Part shown: piece after piece, positions 1-9,750 of the stretch
Layout: every line of letters begins with the position of its first letter
How positions within the stretch are numbered: position 1 is the first letter of the stretch
Source: Acidovorax temperans
GTDB lineage: Bacteria; Pseudomonadota; Gammaproteobacteria; Burkholderiales; Burkholderiaceae_C
Assembly (NCBI RefSeq): GCF_006716905.1
Contig: NZ_VFPV01000001.1
Coordinates: 549,501 to 613,500 of the forward strand
Direction of reading: 5' to 3'
Length of the DNA: 64,000 bases
Position numbers and translations under genes: made by a program
The notes under the pieces: model-generated
Seen by the model: only the letters and a program-made list of their open reading frames with translations
Told to the model about the DNA's origin: nothing
Databases searched by the model: none

Positions 1-2523
1 CTGGCGCGCGTGCTGGTCAACGGCCAGGGCACCTCGTTCAAGATGGACGGCGGCCAGCTGGTGCTGGAAAACCTGCCCGAAGGCACTGACGCCTTCGCGC
101 TTGAAATCTTCACCACCTGCGCGCCCGCCAAGAACACCAAGCTCATGGGCCTGTACGTGAGCAACGATTCGTTCTTCACCCAGTGCGAGGCCGAAGGTTT
201 CCGCCGCATCACCTACTTCCTGGACCGCCCCGATGTGATGGCCAGCTACAGCGTGACGCTGCGGGCCGACAAGACGCAATACCCCGTGCTGCTGAGCAAC
301 GGCAACCTGGTGGACAGCGGCGACCTGGAAGACGGCCGCCACTTTGCCAAGTGGGTGGATCCGCACAAGAAGCCCTGCTACCTGTTTGCCCTGGTGGCGG
401 GCAAGCTGGTGGCACGGGAGCAAAAGATCCGCACCCGCGCGGGCACAGATCACCTGCTGCAGGTGTATGTGCGCCCCGGCGACCTGGGCAAGACCGAGCA
501 CGCCATGAATTCGCTGATGGCCAGCATTGCCTGGGACGAAGCCCGCTTTGGCCTGCCGCTGGACCTGGAGCGCTTCATGATCGTCGCCACCAGCGACTTC
601 AACATGGGCGCCATGGAAAACAAGGGCCTGAACATCTTCAACACGAAGTACGTTCTGGCCAGCGAAGCCACCGCCACCGACACCGACTTTGCCAACATCG
701 AGAGCGTGGTCGGTCACGAGTACTTCCACAACTGGACTGGCAACCGCGTGACCTGCCGCGACTGGTTCCAGCTGAGTCTGAAGGAAGGCCTCACGGTCTT
801 CCGTGACCAGGAATTCAGCATGGACCTGGCGGGCAGCCCGTCGGCCCGCGCCGTCAAACGCATCGAAGACGTGCGCGTGCTGCGCACCGCACAGTTCCCC
901 GAAGACGCAGGCCCCATGGCCCACCCGGTGCGGCCTGACAGCTACGTCGAGATCAACAACTTCTACACCGTCACCATCTACGAAAAAGGCTCCGAGGTCG
1001 TGCGCATGCAGCACAACCTGGTGGGCCGCGACGGTTTTGCCAAGGGCATAAAGCTGTACTTCGAGCGCCACGACGGCCAGGCCGTGACCTGTGACGACTT
1101 CGTACAAGCCATTGCCGATGCCAACCCGGCAAGCCCCTTGGCGCAGCATCTGCCCCAGTTCAAGCGCTGGTACAGCCAGGCCGGCACACCCCGCGTGCGC
1201 GCTACGGGCGTGTATGACGCCGCCACGCGCAGCTACGCGCTCACGCTGTCGCAAAGCTGCCCCGCCACGCCTGGCCAGTCGAGCAAAGAGCCGTTTGTGA
1301 TTCCGGTAGAGCTGGGGCTGCTCAGCGCATCGGGCGCCCCCTTGGCCCTGCAACTGGAGGGCGAAGGCGCCAGTGGCGCAACGTCTCAAGTGCTGGTGCT
1401 GACCGAAGCGTCGCAAACCTTCACCTTCACCAACCTGGATGCAGCCCCGGTGCCATCGCTGCTGCGCAACTTCAGCGCGCCCGTGGTGCTGGACATCGAC
1501 TACACCGATGCCGAACTGCTGACCCTGCTGGCGCACGACACCGATGCCTTCAACCGCTGGGAAGCAGGCCAGCGCCTGGCACTGCGCATTGCTATCAATC
1601 ACATAGCTGGCAGCGCTGATCTGGCGGGCGCTACAGGCACTTTTGAGCCTAAACTTCTGGGCACTGCTTTTGTGGAGGCCATGCGCGCCGTGCTGCGCCA
1701 TCCCGCCCTGGACGCAGCCTTCAAGGAACTGGTGCTCACCCTGCCTTCAGAGACCTACATCGCCGAGCAACTGGACGTGGTGGACCCGCAGCGTATCCAC
1801 GCCGTGCGCGAAGCCATGCGCACCGAACTGGCGCTGGCCTTGCAGGCCGATTGGGAATGGGCCTGGGAACAACACCAGAACACCGGTGGCTACCGACCCG
1901 ACAGCGTGTCTGCCGGCCGCCGCGCACTCAGCGGCATGGCCTTGCACATGCTGTGCATCGCCGCCAAGACAACGGGCGATGCCGTCTGGCCCGGCAAGGC
2001 CTACCAGCGTTTCAAGGACGCCGGCAACATGACCGACCGCTTCAACGCGCTCACAGCCCTGGTCGCCAGCGGCCATGAGCTGGCCGCCCCTGCCCTGGCC
2101 CGCTTCCACGCTCTGTTCAAGGACGAACCCTTGGTCATCGACAAGTGGTTTGCCCTGCAGGCGGGCGCCCCGGACCGGGGCGGTAACATCCTGCCCATCG
2201 TGCGCCAGCTGATGCAGCACCCGGACTTCAGCCTCAAGAACCCCAACCGTGCGCGGAGCGTCATCTTCAGCTACTGCAACGCCAACCCCGGCGCCTTCCA
2301 CCGCCAGGACGCAGGTGGCTATGTGTTCTGGAGCGAGCGCGTGATTGAGCTCGACGCCATCAATCCGCAAGTGGCTGCCCGCCTGGCCCGCGCACTGGAC
2401 CGCTGGAAGAAGCTGGCTGACCCCTGGCGCACGGCGGCCCGCGAAGCCATCGCCCGCGTGGCCGCCCGCGAGGGACTGAGCAACGACGTGCGCGAAGTCG
2501 TCAACCGCGCGCTGTCTGAATAA
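1..2523 (+). CDS. pepN: Aminopeptidase N (M1 family), 5' end outside window
   Basis: Zinc metallo-aminopeptidase that removes N-terminal residues from peptides in the cytoplasm. The frame is open from base 1, so the start codon lies upstream; 840 codons are visible. The exopeptidase motif GAMEN is at codons 203-207. The zinc site HEYFH is at codons 239-243, with the third ligand, the E of [10 protein letters not shown], 18 residues after the last His, the HEXXH-X18-E spacing of M1 enzymes. The C-terminal half matches the usual extension of bacterial PepN. A copy of the dispersed palindromic repeat (about 1588-1654) lies in frame in that half and encodes roughly [20 protein letters not shown]. 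fbp follows 14 bases later, so co-transcription is likely. Identity is confident; only the N-terminus is missing. Confidence 0.96.
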   Translation: MARVLVNGQGTSFKMDGGQLVLENLPEGTDAFALEIFTTCAPAKNTKLMGLYVSNDSFFTQCEAEGFRRITYFLDRPDVMASYSVTLRADKTQYPVLLSNGNLVDSGDLEDGRHFAKWVDPHKKPCYLFALVAGKLVAREQKIRTRAGTDHLLQVYVRPGDLGKTEHAMNSLMASIAWDEARFGLPLDLERFMIVATSDFNMGAMENKGLNIFNTKYVLASEATATDTDFANIESVVGHEYFHNWTGNRVTCRDWFQLSLKEGLTVFRDQEFSMDLAGSPSARAVKRIEDVRVLRTAQFPEDAGPMAHPVRPDSYVEINNFYTVTIYEKGSEVVRMQHNLVGRDGFAKGIKLYFERHDGQAVTCDDFVQAIADANPASPLAQHLPQFKRWYSQAGTPRVRATGVYDAATRSYALTLSQSCPATPGQSSKEPFVIPVELGLLSASGAPLALQLEGEGASGATSQVLVLTEASQTFTFTNLDAAPVPSLLRNFSAPVVLDIDYTDAELLTLLAHDTDAFNRWEAGQRLALRIAINHIAGSADLAGATGTFEPKLLGTAFVEAMRAVLRHPALDAAFKELVLTLPSETYIAEQLDVVDPQRIHAVREAMRTELALALQADWEWAWEQHQNTGGYRPDSVSAGRRALSGMALHMLCIAAKTTGDAVWPGKAYQRFKDAGNMTDRFNALTALVASGHELAAPALARFHALFKDEPLVIDKWFALQAGAPDRGGNILPIVRQLMQHPDFSLKNPNRARSVIFSYCNANPGAFHRQDAGGYVFWSERVIELDAINPQVAARLARALDRWKKLADPWRTAAREAIARVAAREGLSNDVREVVNRALSE
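1588..1654. repeat. Dispersed palindromic repeat, in frame inside pepN
   Basis: The stretch runs ATTGCTATCAATCACATAGC, then TGGCAGCGCT..., ending TTTTGAGCCTAAA. It is a degenerate member of the family seen between genes at 32551-32612 and 59491-59545. It keeps the pepN reading frame, so it is translated. Confidence 0.65.
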
Positions 2524-2537
2524 TCAAGGAGAACCCC

Positions 2538-3545
2538 ATGGCAAAACCCATCAGCCTCACCCGTTACCTCGTCGAGCAGCAACGCGTTGACGGCCACATC
2601 CCCGGCGACCTGCGCCTGCTGCTGGAGGTGGTTGCCCGCGCCTGCAAACGCATCAGCCAGGCCGTGAACAAAGGCGCGCTCGGCGGCGTGCTGGGCAGCG
2701 CCGACAGCGAGAACGTGCAAGGCGAAGTGCAGAAGAAGCTGGACATCATTGCCAACGAAGTGCTGATCGAAGCCAACGAGTGGGGCGGTCACCTGGCAGC
2801 CATGGCTTCAGAAGAGATGGACAGCATCTACCTGGTGCCCAACCGTTACCCACAAGGCGAATACCTGCTGCTGTTCGACCCCCTCGACGGCTCCAGCAAC
2901 ATCGATGTGAACGTGAGCATCGGCACCATCTTCAGCGTGCTCAAGAAGCCCGAAGGCTCGCCTGGCGTGACCGAGCAGGACTTCCTGCAAGCCGGCGCCC
3001 AACAGGTCGCAGCCGGCTATTGCGTCTATGGCCCGCAAACCACCCTGGTGCTCACGGTGGGCGATGGCGTGGCCATGTTCACCCTGGACCGCGAACAAGG
3101 CTCCTTCGTGCTCACGCAAGAAAACGTGCGCATCCCTGAAGACACCAAGGAATTCGCGATCAACATGAGCAACATGCGCCACTGGGACGAGCCCGTGAAG
3201 CGTTACATCGACGAATGCCTGCAAGGCAAGGAAGGCCCGCGCGGCAAGGATTTCAACATGCGCTGGATCGCCTCCATGGTGGCCGACGTGCACCGCATCC
3301 TGACCCGCGGCGGCGTTTTCATGTACCCCTGGGACAAGCGTGAGCCCAACAAGCCAGGCAAGCTACGCCTCATGTACGAAGCCAACCCCATGAGCTGGCT
3401 GGTCGAACAAGCTGGCGGCGCAGCCACCAACGGCAAGCAACGTATTCTGGACATCCAGCCCCAGCAACTGCACGAACGCGTGAGCGTCATCCTCGGCTCC
3501 AAGAACGAAGTGGAGCGGGTCACCAGCTACCATTCGACGCTATAA
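2538..3545 (+). CDS. fbp: Fructose-1,6-bisphosphatase class I
   Basis: Hydrolyses fructose-1,6-bisphosphate to fructose-6-phosphate in gluconeogenesis and, in autotrophs, the Calvin cycle. The 335-residue length is normal for class I enzymes. The metal/phosphate motif [12 protein letters not shown] is present, followed by the [19 protein letters not shown] substrate-binding stretch. The start ATG has AAGGAG about 8 bases upstream. It lies 14 bases after pepN on the same strand and ends just before tRNA-Thr, so the three may share read-through transcription. No Calvin-cycle genes are nearby, so a gluconeogenic role is the simplest reading. Confidence 0.96.
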   Translation: MAKPISLTRYLVEQQRVDGHIPGDLRLLLEVVARACKRISQAVNKGALGGVLGSADSENVQGEVQKKLDIIANEVLIEANEWGGHLAAMASEEMDSIYLVPNRYPQGEYLLLFDPLDGSSNIDVNVSIGTIFSVLKKPEGSPGVTEQDFLQAGAQQVAAGYCVYGPQTTLVLTVGDGVAMFTLDREQGSFVLTQENVRIPEDTKEFAINMSNMRHWDEPVKRYIDECLQGKEGPRGKDFNMRWIASMVADVHRILTRGGVFMYPWDKREPNKPGKLRLMYEANPMSWLVEQAGGAATNGKQRILDIQPQQLHERVSVILGSKNEVERVTSYHSTL

Positions 3546-3557
3546 TTTGAGTCTAAA

Positions 3558-3633
3558 GCCGGTGTAGCTCAGTCGGTAGAGCAGCTCATTCGTAATGAGA
3601 AGGTCGGGTGTTCGATTCATCTCTCCGGCACCA
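3558..3633 (+). tRNA. tRNA-Thr (anticodon CGT)
   Basis: A 76-base cloverleaf starting GCCGGTGTAGCTCAG with an encoded CCA end. The anticodon loop TTCGTAA gives CGT, reading ACG. The T arm is GGGTG-TTCGATT-CATCT. The acceptor stem pairs except for a T6-T67 mismatch (5' GCCGGTG against 3' CTCCGGC), and the anticodon stem has a G-A closing pair. It is followed at once by an intrinsic terminator. Confidence 0.93.
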
Positions 3634-3640
3634 AATAAAA

Positions 3641-3671
3641 GGCCCTGATTCGCAAGAGTCAGGGCTTTTTT
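3641..3671 (+). terminator. Intrinsic terminator after tRNA-Thr
   Basis: Inverted repeat GCCCTGATT / AGTCAGGGC followed by seven T. It begins 8 bases after the CCA end of the tRNA. Confidence 0.85.
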
Positions 3672-4000
3672 ATTGGCGATGGGCGGGAGAGGAGATGCAA
3701 TCGAATAGCTTCAGCTCTCGGGACCTGAGCCGAGCAGATGCCGACTTTGATGATCGGCACCAGTCACTCGAACGCGCCTCGAACTCAAACACATAGCAAC
3801 TCACGCTAAGTGCATTCAGTACGACGCCCTGCTCGTCACAGTTAACACCACACCTTCCAAGACACACCGTGCAAAAATTTGCTTGCGAATTTCTGCGGGG
3901 CATGGAAACTTCAGGGCTAGCGCACTGCGCAAAGATGCAGCGCAAGTCGAGCCATCAACAGATGATCTTGCCAACACCACTGCAGGGAGGCATAAAGGCC
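3672..4000. other. Intergenic stretch without a recognised gene
   Basis: About 330 bases between the tRNA-Thr terminator and the small gene at 4001. Short open frames exist on both strands, but none has a convincing ribosome site or protein-like composition. I see no repeat or hairpin of note. Confidence 0.4.
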
Positions 4001-4195
4001 GTGCAACCCAAGCAACCAATGGATCGCCGCAGCGGACGAGACCGCAGGCAAACGGTGGGCCAACCCCCGCTGAATCATGAAAGAAGAGTAACGGTTGAGC
4101 CTCGCCAACCCGAGGTGATTGAGATTGAAGTCACCCCGGAAGAGTTGGATGCCATGGGGTTCGCTACCCGGCAGGGCACACCGCCATCTTCCTAG
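4001..4195 (+). CDS. Small hypothetical protein, charged (64 aa)
   Basis: Not recognised as a named family. The GTG start at 4001 is chosen because GGAGG lies about 10 bases upstream; an ATG in the same frame at 4019 is the alternative. The protein opens with an Arg-rich stretch (MDRRSGRDRRQ) and ends with an acidic segment EVIEIEVTPEELDAMGF that could form a short beta-hairpin plus helix. It has no membrane segment and no cysteines. It stands alone between tRNA-Thr and the convergent SSB-like gene. The strong ribosome site and non-random composition suggest it is real. Confidence 0.5.
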   Translation: MQPKQPMDRRSGRDRRQTVGQPPLNHERRVTVEPRQPEVIEIEVTPEELDAMGFATRQGTPPSS

Positions 4196-4254
4196 CACTT
4201 GTCACAATTCCAAGCCCAGCTGTGGCGCAAGCCAGACGTGGTGATCACAGCACC

Positions 4255-4566
4255 TCAGTCGAAATGCTGGGCGTCTCCCATGCGCAAGATGCGGTGCGCA
4301 ACCATGTCCAGAGCAGGCTTGCTGATCCCTTGTTTGTCCGTCCACACCTTGGGAGTCAGCGCACCGGTCACCGAGATGGCATCCCCTTCGTGGGTGCGCA
4401 AAAGGCTGTCACACACATCGGAATCAAAAGCGATCAGATTGACCAGCACACCTTCAGAGTCAGCACCCAGAACCCTGAGCTTGGCAACGCAATAAGGCCT
4501 GCCGGCCTTGTCCACCCGGCGCTCGGCCGAACTCCACACTCGGCCTGCCACCAAACCTTCAATCAT
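4255..4566 (-). CDS. Small single-stranded DNA-binding (SSB/OB-fold) protein
   Basis: A 103-residue protein starting MIEGLVAGRVW. The order of strands (GLVAGRVW, CVAKLRVL, GVLVNLIAF, ISVTGALTPKVW) is that of an SSB-type OB fold without the acidic C-terminal tail of the main SSB. The start at 4566 is preferred over the in-frame position 33 bases upstream because it has GGGGA at the right spacing and begins at the conserved strand. It lies after tRNA-Pro on the same strand, separated by a terminator-like hairpin. It may be an accessory SSB or a PriB-like protein; which one cannot be told here. Confidence 0.7.
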   Translation of the reverse strand: MIEGLVAGRVWSSAERRVDKAGRPYCVAKLRVLGADSEGVLVNLIAFDSDVCDSLLRTHEGDAISVTGALTPKVWTDKQGISKPALDMVAHRILRMGDAQHFD

Positions 4567-4600
4567 GTTGTCCCCGATCCCATGTTTTGCATTGCACAAA

Positions 4601-4638
4601 GCAAAAAAGCCCGGCTCCTTTCAGAACCGGGCTTTTGC
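4601..4638 (-). terminator. Terminator between tRNA-Pro and the SSB-like gene
   Basis: Inverted repeat AAAAGCCCGG / CCGGGCTTTT with an 11-base loop. Read on the minus strand it ends in a T run and lies just after the encoded CCA of tRNA-Pro. Confidence 0.8.
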
Positions 4639-4644
4639 AATCAA

Positions 4645-4721
4645 TGGTCGGCGTGGCGGGATTCGAACTCGCGACCCCTTGCACCCCATGCAAGTGCGCT
4701 ACCAGGCTGCGCTACACGCCG
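4645..4721 (-). tRNA. tRNA-Pro (anticodon GGG)
   Basis: A 77-base cloverleaf on the minus strand, acceptor CGGCGTG pairing CACGCCG, discriminator A and encoded CCA. The anticodon loop ATGGGGT gives GGG, reading CCC. The T arm contains GTTCGAATC. It lies downstream of the merR gene at the end of the pheST-ihfA cluster. Confidence 0.95.
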
Positions 4722-4756
4722 ACAAGACTTAGATTATATACACAAAATCGACCTTC

Positions 4757-5185
4757 TCACGAAAGAAGCGCCTTTATCTCCAACAATTCTCGACGCACCG
4801 CGATCAAGTCCAGAACGACGCCGCCGTCCACTGCAGATGCTGCAAGGGTGCCGTGTTCAGCATCACCCTCTGCACCATCAGTCGCGTCGTTAACGTCAAG
4901 CATGGGCGCTGCATTTTCACGCTCTACATGGGACAGCTCTTGCAGACGGTTGCGTGCACCGCTGATCGTGAAGCCTTGGTCGTAGAGCAGATCCCGAATC
5001 CGGCGGATCATCAGCACCTCATGGTGCTGGTAATAACGGCGATTGCCTCGACGCTTCATGGGACGCAGCTGCGTGAATTCCTGCTCCCAATAACGCAGCA
5101 CATGCGGCTTGACGCCGCAGAGTTCAGCGACCTCACCGATGGTGAAGTAGCGTTTGGCCGGAATGACAGGAAGCGTTACGCCCAT
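4757..5185 (-). CDS. MerR-family regulator next to ihfA
   Basis: A 142-residue protein with an N-terminal MerR-type winged helix: FTIGEVAELCGVKPHVLRYWEQEF, then the wing RPMKRRGNRRYYQHHEVLMIRRIRDLLYDQGFTI. The C-terminal part is acidic and has no metal-binding cysteines, so it is unlikely to be a metal sensor. MerR-like genes directly after ihfA are common in proteobacteria; their targets are mostly unknown. It lies about 100 bases after ihfA on the same strand and before tRNA-Pro, probably in the pheST operon. Confidence 0.85.
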   Translation of the reverse strand: MGVTLPVIPAKRYFTIGEVAELCGVKPHVLRYWEQEFTQLRPMKRRGNRRYYQHHEVLMIRRIRDLLYDQGFTISGARNRLQELSHVERENAAPMLDVNDATDGAEGDAEHGTLAASAVDGGVVLDLIAVRRELLEIKALLS

Positions 5186-5285
5186 GATGGGAGACCGACG
5201 AAGACGTTAAACCGCCTAGCGTACTGCAGAGGCGGCTGCGTCACCACTGTCGTTGCGCAGATTTCTCGGAGATCCGATAAATGGT

Positions 5286-5630
5286 TCACGCCGCGCTGTC
5301 AGCGGCGCTGCCTTGTATCTGCTCCTTGAGTTTGCTGCTGGCGTGAAAGGTAACCACGCGCCGAGCCTCGATCGGGATCTCTTCCCCGGTACGGGGGTTG
5401 CGTCCAGGCCGTGGAGCCTTGGTCCGGATCTGGAAGTTGCCAAATCCGGACAGCTTCACGTCCTTGCCGTCAATCAAGCTCTGCACGATGAGATCAAAGA
5501 AGGCATCGACCATGTCCTTGGACTCGCGCTTGTTCAAGCCGATCTGGTCAAACAACAGGTCTGCCAGCTGGGCTTTCGTCAGCGCGTTGGTCTCAAGGCT
5601 GTCAACTGCGAATTCAATCACTTGGGGCAT
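5286..5630 (-). CDS. ihfA: Integration host factor subunit alpha
   Basis: Nucleoid-associated DNA-bending protein that works as a heterodimer with IhfB. The HU/IHF fold is clear: [33 protein letters not shown], then the DNA arm [35 protein letters not shown]. The 114 residues include an N-terminal extension of about 15 ([14 protein letters not shown]) relative to enteric IhfA. That extension may be real or a start chosen too early. It starts 10 bases after pheT ends, the classic pheS-pheT-ihfA order. Confidence 0.95.
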   Translation of the reverse strand: MPQVIEFAVDSLETNALTKAQLADLLFDQIGLNKRESKDMVDAFFDLIVQSLIDGKDVKLSGFGNFQIRTKAPRPGRNPRTGEEIPIEARRVVTFHASSKLKEQIQGSAADSAA

Positions 5631-5639
5631 CTTCCAGCA

Positions 5640-8090
5640 TCAAACGCGCAGGCGGCCACCCGTGCGGGCAACCAGCTGCGTGACCACGGCCTGCACGGCC
5701 GCTTCGATTTCAGCCTCGGTGAGCGAGGCTTCGTCGCGCCCCAAGGTCAAGCGCACCGCCAGACTCTTTTCTCCGGCAGCCACAGCGCCACCTGCGGCGT
5801 GCTCTTCCCCAGGCCGGACCGCCTTGGGACGGTACACGTCAAACAGCACAGCGGAACGCAGCAGTGACGCAGGCACAGCCGACTCCACCGCAGCCATGAC
5901 TTCGCTGTGGGTCACACGCTCTGCCACAACAATTGCCAGATCGCGTTCCACCGCCTGGTGTTTGGCCACAGCCTTGAACTGAGGCACGGTGCGTTGCAGC
6001 ACGGCATCCAGCTCCAGTTCGAACAGCACAGGCGCTTGAGGCAACTCCCATGACTGGCGCCATTGCGGATGCAACTCACCCACGTGGCCAATCAGCTTGC
6101 CGTTCATCAGCACACGGGCGCAGCGGCCAGGGTGCATCGCCGGATGGGTACCAGGCTCGAAGGTGGCACGCAGCGGTGCCAGCATCGCTTCAACATCGCC
6201 CTTGACGTCGAAGAAGTCAATGCCCTGCTCTTTGCGCCCCCACTGGAGCACATCGTTGGCACCATAGGCCACACCCGCCACCCGCATGGGCTGGTGAAAG
6301 CCTTCCACGGTGGTGTCGGTGTTGGCCACAGAAGCATCGCGCAAGAACACGCGGCCCAGCTCGAACACGCGCACGCGCTGGGCCTTGCGGTCCAGGTTGA
6401 ACTTGAGCACCTGCAGCAACGAGCCCAGCAGCGTGGAACGCATCACGCTCATCTGACTGGCAATCGGGTTGAGCAACTTGATCGGGTTGGGATTGCCAGC
6501 CAGCTCATGTTCCCAGCGCTCTTCCACGAAGCTGAAGTTGATCGTCTCTTGGTAACCCAGCCCGGCCAGTAGGCGGCGCACGGCAAAGGGGCTGCGCGTT
6601 GCTTCGGCCGGCAGCTTGGGCGTGATGGGCGCCAAGGGCGGGGTGGTCGGCAGGTTGTTGTAACCCACCATGCGTGCCACCTCTTCGATCAGGTCTTCTT
6701 CGATCGCAATATCAAAACGGTAGCTCGGAGGAGTCACCGTGATCACACCGTCGGCCTCAGACACGGGCAAGCCCAGGCGCTTCAAGGCGTCCACACATTG
6801 CGCTTGCGTGAGCGGCATGCCAATGACCTTGGCAGCGCGGGCCACGCGCAGCGCCACAGGCTGAGACGCCGGCAGATGCACCACTTGGTCGTCCACCGGG
6901 CCGCAAACTGTCTCGGGCGTGCCGCAGATGTCGATCACCAGTTGGGTAATGCGCTCGATGTGCTCTACCGTCAGGCTCGGGTCCACACCGCGTTCAAAGC
7001 GGTGGCCTGCATCGGTAGAGAAATTGAAGCGGCGCGAACGCCCCGCCACTGCTTTGGGCCACCAGAACGCAGCTTCGATGTAGATGTTTTTTGTGTCGTC
7101 GGAAACGGCAGTGGCATCACCGCCCATGATCCCGGCGAGCGACTCCACCTGGCTGTCGTCGGCAATCACACCGACTTTTTCATCCACCGTGACGGTATTG
7201 CCGTTGAGCAGCTTGAGTTGCTCGCCCGCCTTGCCCCAGCGCACGTCAAGGCCGCCGTGGATCTTGTCGAGGTCAAAAATGTGCGATGGACGGCCCAGCT
7301 CGAACATCACGTAGTTGGAAATATCCACCAAGGGCGACACGCCCCGCTGGCCGCAACGGGCCAGGCGATCCAGCATCCACTGCGGCGTGGCGGCGCGGGT
7401 GTTCACATTGCGCACGATGCGGCCCGAGAAACGACCGCACAAATCAGGCGCACTGACCTTCACCGGCAACTTGTCGGCCAGCTGGGTTTGCACTGCAGGG
7501 AACGCGGGCTGCAGCAGCGGAGCCCCCGTCAGCGCTGACACCTCGCGGGCAATACCGTAAACGCTCAGGCAATGCGCGAGATTGGGCGTGAGCTTGAGGG
7601 TGAACAGCGTGTCGTCCAGATTCAGGTAGGCACGAATGTCCTGCCCCACGGGCGCTGCAGCATCCAGCTCCAGCAAGCCACCATGGTCTTCCGACAGTTT
7701 GAGCTCACGGGCCGAGCACAACATGCCCTGGCTCTCCACACCGCGCAACTTGCCCACCTTGATGAGGAAGGGCTTGCCATCGTCACCGGGTGGCAACTCG
7801 GCACCCACCAAGGCGCAAGGCACCTTGATGCCCACACGGGCGTTGGGCGCGCCGCAAACGATGTTCAGCAGGGCGCCCTGCCCCACATCGACCTGGCACA
7901 CGCGCAGGCGATCGGCGTCAGGATGCTGCACAGCTTCCTTGATCTCGCCCACGACGATTTTGGTGAAGGGAGGCGCCACGGGACGCAGTTCTTCGACCTC
8001 CAGCCCTGCCATGGTCAGGGTGTCGGCCAGCTCTTGCGTCGTCAGCGGTGGATTGCAGAATTCGCGCAACCAGGACTCAGGAAATTGCAT
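5640..8090 (-). CDS. pheT: Phenylalanine-tRNA ligase beta subunit
   Basis: Beta chain of the alpha2-beta2 enzyme that charges tRNA-Phe. The 816 residues contain in order an N-terminal MQFPESWLREF start, an EMAP-like tRNA-binding domain (KIVVGEI...NIVCGAPN), B3/4 editing and B5 domains, the catalytic-like core and a C-terminal FDX-ACB anticodon-binding domain (AIVVAERVTHSEV). The ATG at 8090 is chosen because homologues begin MQFPESWL; 24 further in-frame codons upstream fall in repeat sequence. pheS lies upstream, separated by 121 bases that include a dispersed repeat. Confidence 0.96.
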   Translation of the reverse strand: MQFPESWLREFCNPPLTTQELADTLTMAGLEVEELRPVAPPFTKIVVGEIKEAVQHPDADRLRVCQVDVGQGALLNIVCGAPNARVGIKVPCALVGAELPPGDDGKPFLIKVGKLRGVESQGMLCSARELKLSEDHGGLLELDAAAPVGQDIRAYLNLDDTLFTLKLTPNLAHCLSVYGIAREVSALTGAPLLQPAFPAVQTQLADKLPVKVSAPDLCGRFSGRIVRNVNTRAATPQWMLDRLARCGQRGVSPLVDISNYVMFELGRPSHIFDLDKIHGGLDVRWGKAGEQLKLLNGNTVTVDEKVGVIADDSQVESLAGIMGGDATAVSDDTKNIYIEAAFWWPKAVAGRSRRFNFSTDAGHRFERGVDPSLTVEHIERITQLVIDICGTPETVCGPVDDQVVHLPASQPVALRVARAAKVIGMPLTQAQCVDALKRLGLPVSEADGVITVTPPSYRFDIAIEEDLIEEVARMVGYNNLPTTPPLAPITPKLPAEATRSPFAVRRLLAGLGYQETINFSFVEERWEHELAGNPNPIKLLNPIASQMSVMRSTLLGSLLQVLKFNLDRKAQRVRVFELGRVFLRDASVANTDTTVEGFHQPMRVAGVAYGANDVLQWGRKEQGIDFFDVKGDVEAMLAPLRATFEPGTHPAMHPGRCARVLMNGKLIGHVGELHPQWRQSWELPQAPVLFELELDAVLQRTVPQFKAVAKHQAVERDLAIVVAERVTHSEVMAAVESAVPASLLRSAVLFDVYRPKAVRPGEEHAAGGAVAAGEKSLAVRLTLGRDEASLTEAEIEAAVQAVVTQLVARTGGRLRV

Positions 8091-8107
8091 AGTGGGATTC
8101 TTTGGCG

Positions 8108-8162
8108 TTGCTCTTAAAAAAGTAGCAGCTAGCGCTTTTTGCGAAAGGGTTTCAGCAACCAA
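8108..8162. repeat. Dispersed palindromic repeat between pheS and pheT
   Basis: Contains AGTAGCAGCTAGCGCTTTTTG, matching the core of the family on the minus strand but with a degenerate second arm (GCGAAAGGGTTTCAGC). It separates two genes of one operon. Confidence 0.6.
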
Positions 8163-8211
8163 ACATGGTGAAACCCAATGAATACAAGCGCAGCCAGCTC
8201 ACTTTTTTGCG

Positions 8212-9264
8212 TTATTGGAACTGCGACAGGAAACGGATGTCACCGTCGAAGAACAGGCGCAAATCGTTGACGCCATAGCGCAGCATGGTCAGGCGGTCAG
8301 GCCCCATGCCGAAGGCGAAGCCGATGTACTTTTCAGGATCGAGCCCCATGTTGCGCACCACGTTGGGGTGCACCTGACCGGAACCCGCCACCTCCAGCCA
8401 ACGACCGGCCAATGGGCCTGTCTGGAACTGGATGTCGATTTCGGCACTGGGCTCTGTGAACGGGAAGAAGCTGGGGCGGAACCGCAGCACCAAGTCGTCG
8501 CTCTCGAAGAAGGTGCGGCAGAAGTCCGTGAAGATGACCTTCAAATCCTTGAAGCTCACGTTCTCGCCAATCCACAAGCCTTCGCATTGGTGGAACATGG
8601 GCGAATGCGTGGCATCGCTGTCCACGCGGTAGGTGCGGCCCGGGGCGATCACGCGAATCTCGGGCATGGCCTGGCCTGCGTCGAGCAGCGCACGGTGCTT
8701 TTTCACATGCTGCACGGCATGGCGAATCTGCATCGGGCTGGTGTGGGTGCGCAGCAGGTTGGGGGCGGTGGCAGTGCCGCCCTCCACGTAAAACGTATCG
8801 TGCATGGAACGCGCAGGATGGTCTTCCGGCGTGTTCAGTGCAGTGAAGTTGAACCAGTCGGTCTCGATCTCGGGGCCTTGAGCCACATCGAAACCCATGG
8901 AGCCGAAAATGCCCTCGATGCGCTCCAGCGTGAGCGACACAGGGTGCAAACCGCCCTGCCCGCGCTGGCGGCCTGGCAGGCTCACATCCAAGGCCTCGGC
9001 CTTGAGTTGGGCTTGCAGCTCGGCATCTGCCAGTGCCTGACGACGGGCGGTCAGTGCGGCTTCGATCGCCTGCTTGGTCAGGTTGATGGCAGCGCCACGG
9101 GACTTCTTCTCTTCGACGGACAGCTGCGCCATCCCCTTCATGAGCTCCGTCACACGGCCCGATTTGCCCAAAAACTGCGCCTTGGCATTTTCCAGCTCAG
9201 CAGGGGTAGCGCTTTGTGCAAACAGTTGCTTCGCGCTTTCGACCAGAGAATCCAACTCGTTCAT
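8212..9264 (-). CDS. pheS: Phenylalanine-tRNA ligase alpha subunit
   Basis: Catalytic alpha chain of the tRNA-Phe charging enzyme, 350 residues. After the N-terminal coiled coil (to about residue 90) comes the class II core. Motif 2 is in [19 protein letters not shown] and motif 3 in [18 protein letters not shown]. The start codon is in the usual place for the family. It is preceded by a 100-base gap containing a hairpin that resembles a terminator or attenuator (9279-9322). It forms an operon with pheT and ihfA. Confidence 0.96.
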   Translation of the reverse strand: MNELDSLVESAKQLFAQSATPAELENAKAQFLGKSGRVTELMKGMAQLSVEEKKSRGAAINLTKQAIEAALTARRQALADAELQAQLKAEALDVSLPGRQRGQGGLHPVSLTLERIEGIFGSMGFDVAQGPEIETDWFNFTALNTPEDHPARSMHDTFYVEGGTATAPNLLRTHTSPMQIRHAVQHVKKHRALLDAGQAMPEIRVIAPGRTYRVDSDATHSPMFHQCEGLWIGENVSFKDLKVIFTDFCRTFFESDDLVLRFRPSFFPFTEPSAEIDIQFQTGPLAGRWLEVAGSGQVHPNVVRNMGLDPEKYIGFAFGMGPDRLTMLRYGVNDLRLFFDGDIRFLSQFQ

Positions 9265-9278
9265 ATCGACTCTTGAAA

Positions 9279-9355
9279 ATAAACAAGGGCTAGTGCCTTT
9301 TCAAGCTCTAGCCCTTGCTGTTATTGCGCAAGAAGCTATCAAAACGATAGCCCCT
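9279..9355 (-). promoter_or_regulatory. Hairpin leader between rplT and pheS
   Basis: Read on the minus strand this holds a small hairpin (GCTATC-GTTTT-GATAGC) and then a 10-bp perfect stem CAAGGGCTAG / CTAGCCCTTG with a 14-base loop, followed by TTTATTTT. It resembles an intrinsic terminator or attenuator ahead of pheS. The sequence also resembles a diverged member of the dispersed repeat family. I found no Phe-rich leader peptide, unlike the pheM arrangement of Escherichia coli. Confidence 0.55.
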
Positions 9356-9365
9356 TATCGTGATC

Positions 9366-9725
9366 TCAAGCAGCCAGCTTGGCCTTGACTTGGTTCACGA
9401 TGCTGCCGAAGGCAGCCTTGTCGTGCACTGCGAGGTCGGCCAGCATCTTGCGGTCGATCTCGATGGAAGCCTTCTTAAGGCCGTTGGCGAACTGGCTGTA
9501 TGTCAGGCCCAGTTCACGTGCAGCGGCGTTGATACGGGCAATCCACAACTGGCGGAACACGCGCTTCTTGTTGCGGCGGTCACGGTAGGCATATTGCCCA
9601 GCCTTCATTACCGCCTGTTTGGCGATACGGAAGACATTACCGCGGCGACCACGGAAACCCTTGGCAAGGGCGAGAACTTTCTTGTGACGGGCACGGGCCG
9701 TTACACCACGTTTGACGCGAGGCAT
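9366..9725 (-). CDS. rplT: 50S ribosomal protein L20
   Basis: A 119-residue basic ribosomal protein beginning [20 protein letters not shown], the family signature, with [15 protein letters not shown] in the middle. It assembles early on 23S rRNA. In enterics L20 also represses its own operon by binding the rpmI leader. It lies 25 bases after rpmI on the same strand. Confidence 0.98.
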   Translation of the reverse strand: MPRVKRGVTARARHKKVLALAKGFRGRRGNVFRIAKQAVMKAGQYAYRDRRNKKRVFRQLWIARINAAARELGLTYSQFANGLKKASIEIDRKMLADLAVHDKAAFGSIVNQVKAKLAA

Positions 9726-9750
9726 GTATGTACTCCTTGTTCGTCAGTTA

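Noticed and set aside
5640-8162. Longer pheT start at 8162
   Set aside because: The extra 24 codons fall in a dispersed repeat and are not family-like; MQFPESWL at 8090 is the conserved start.
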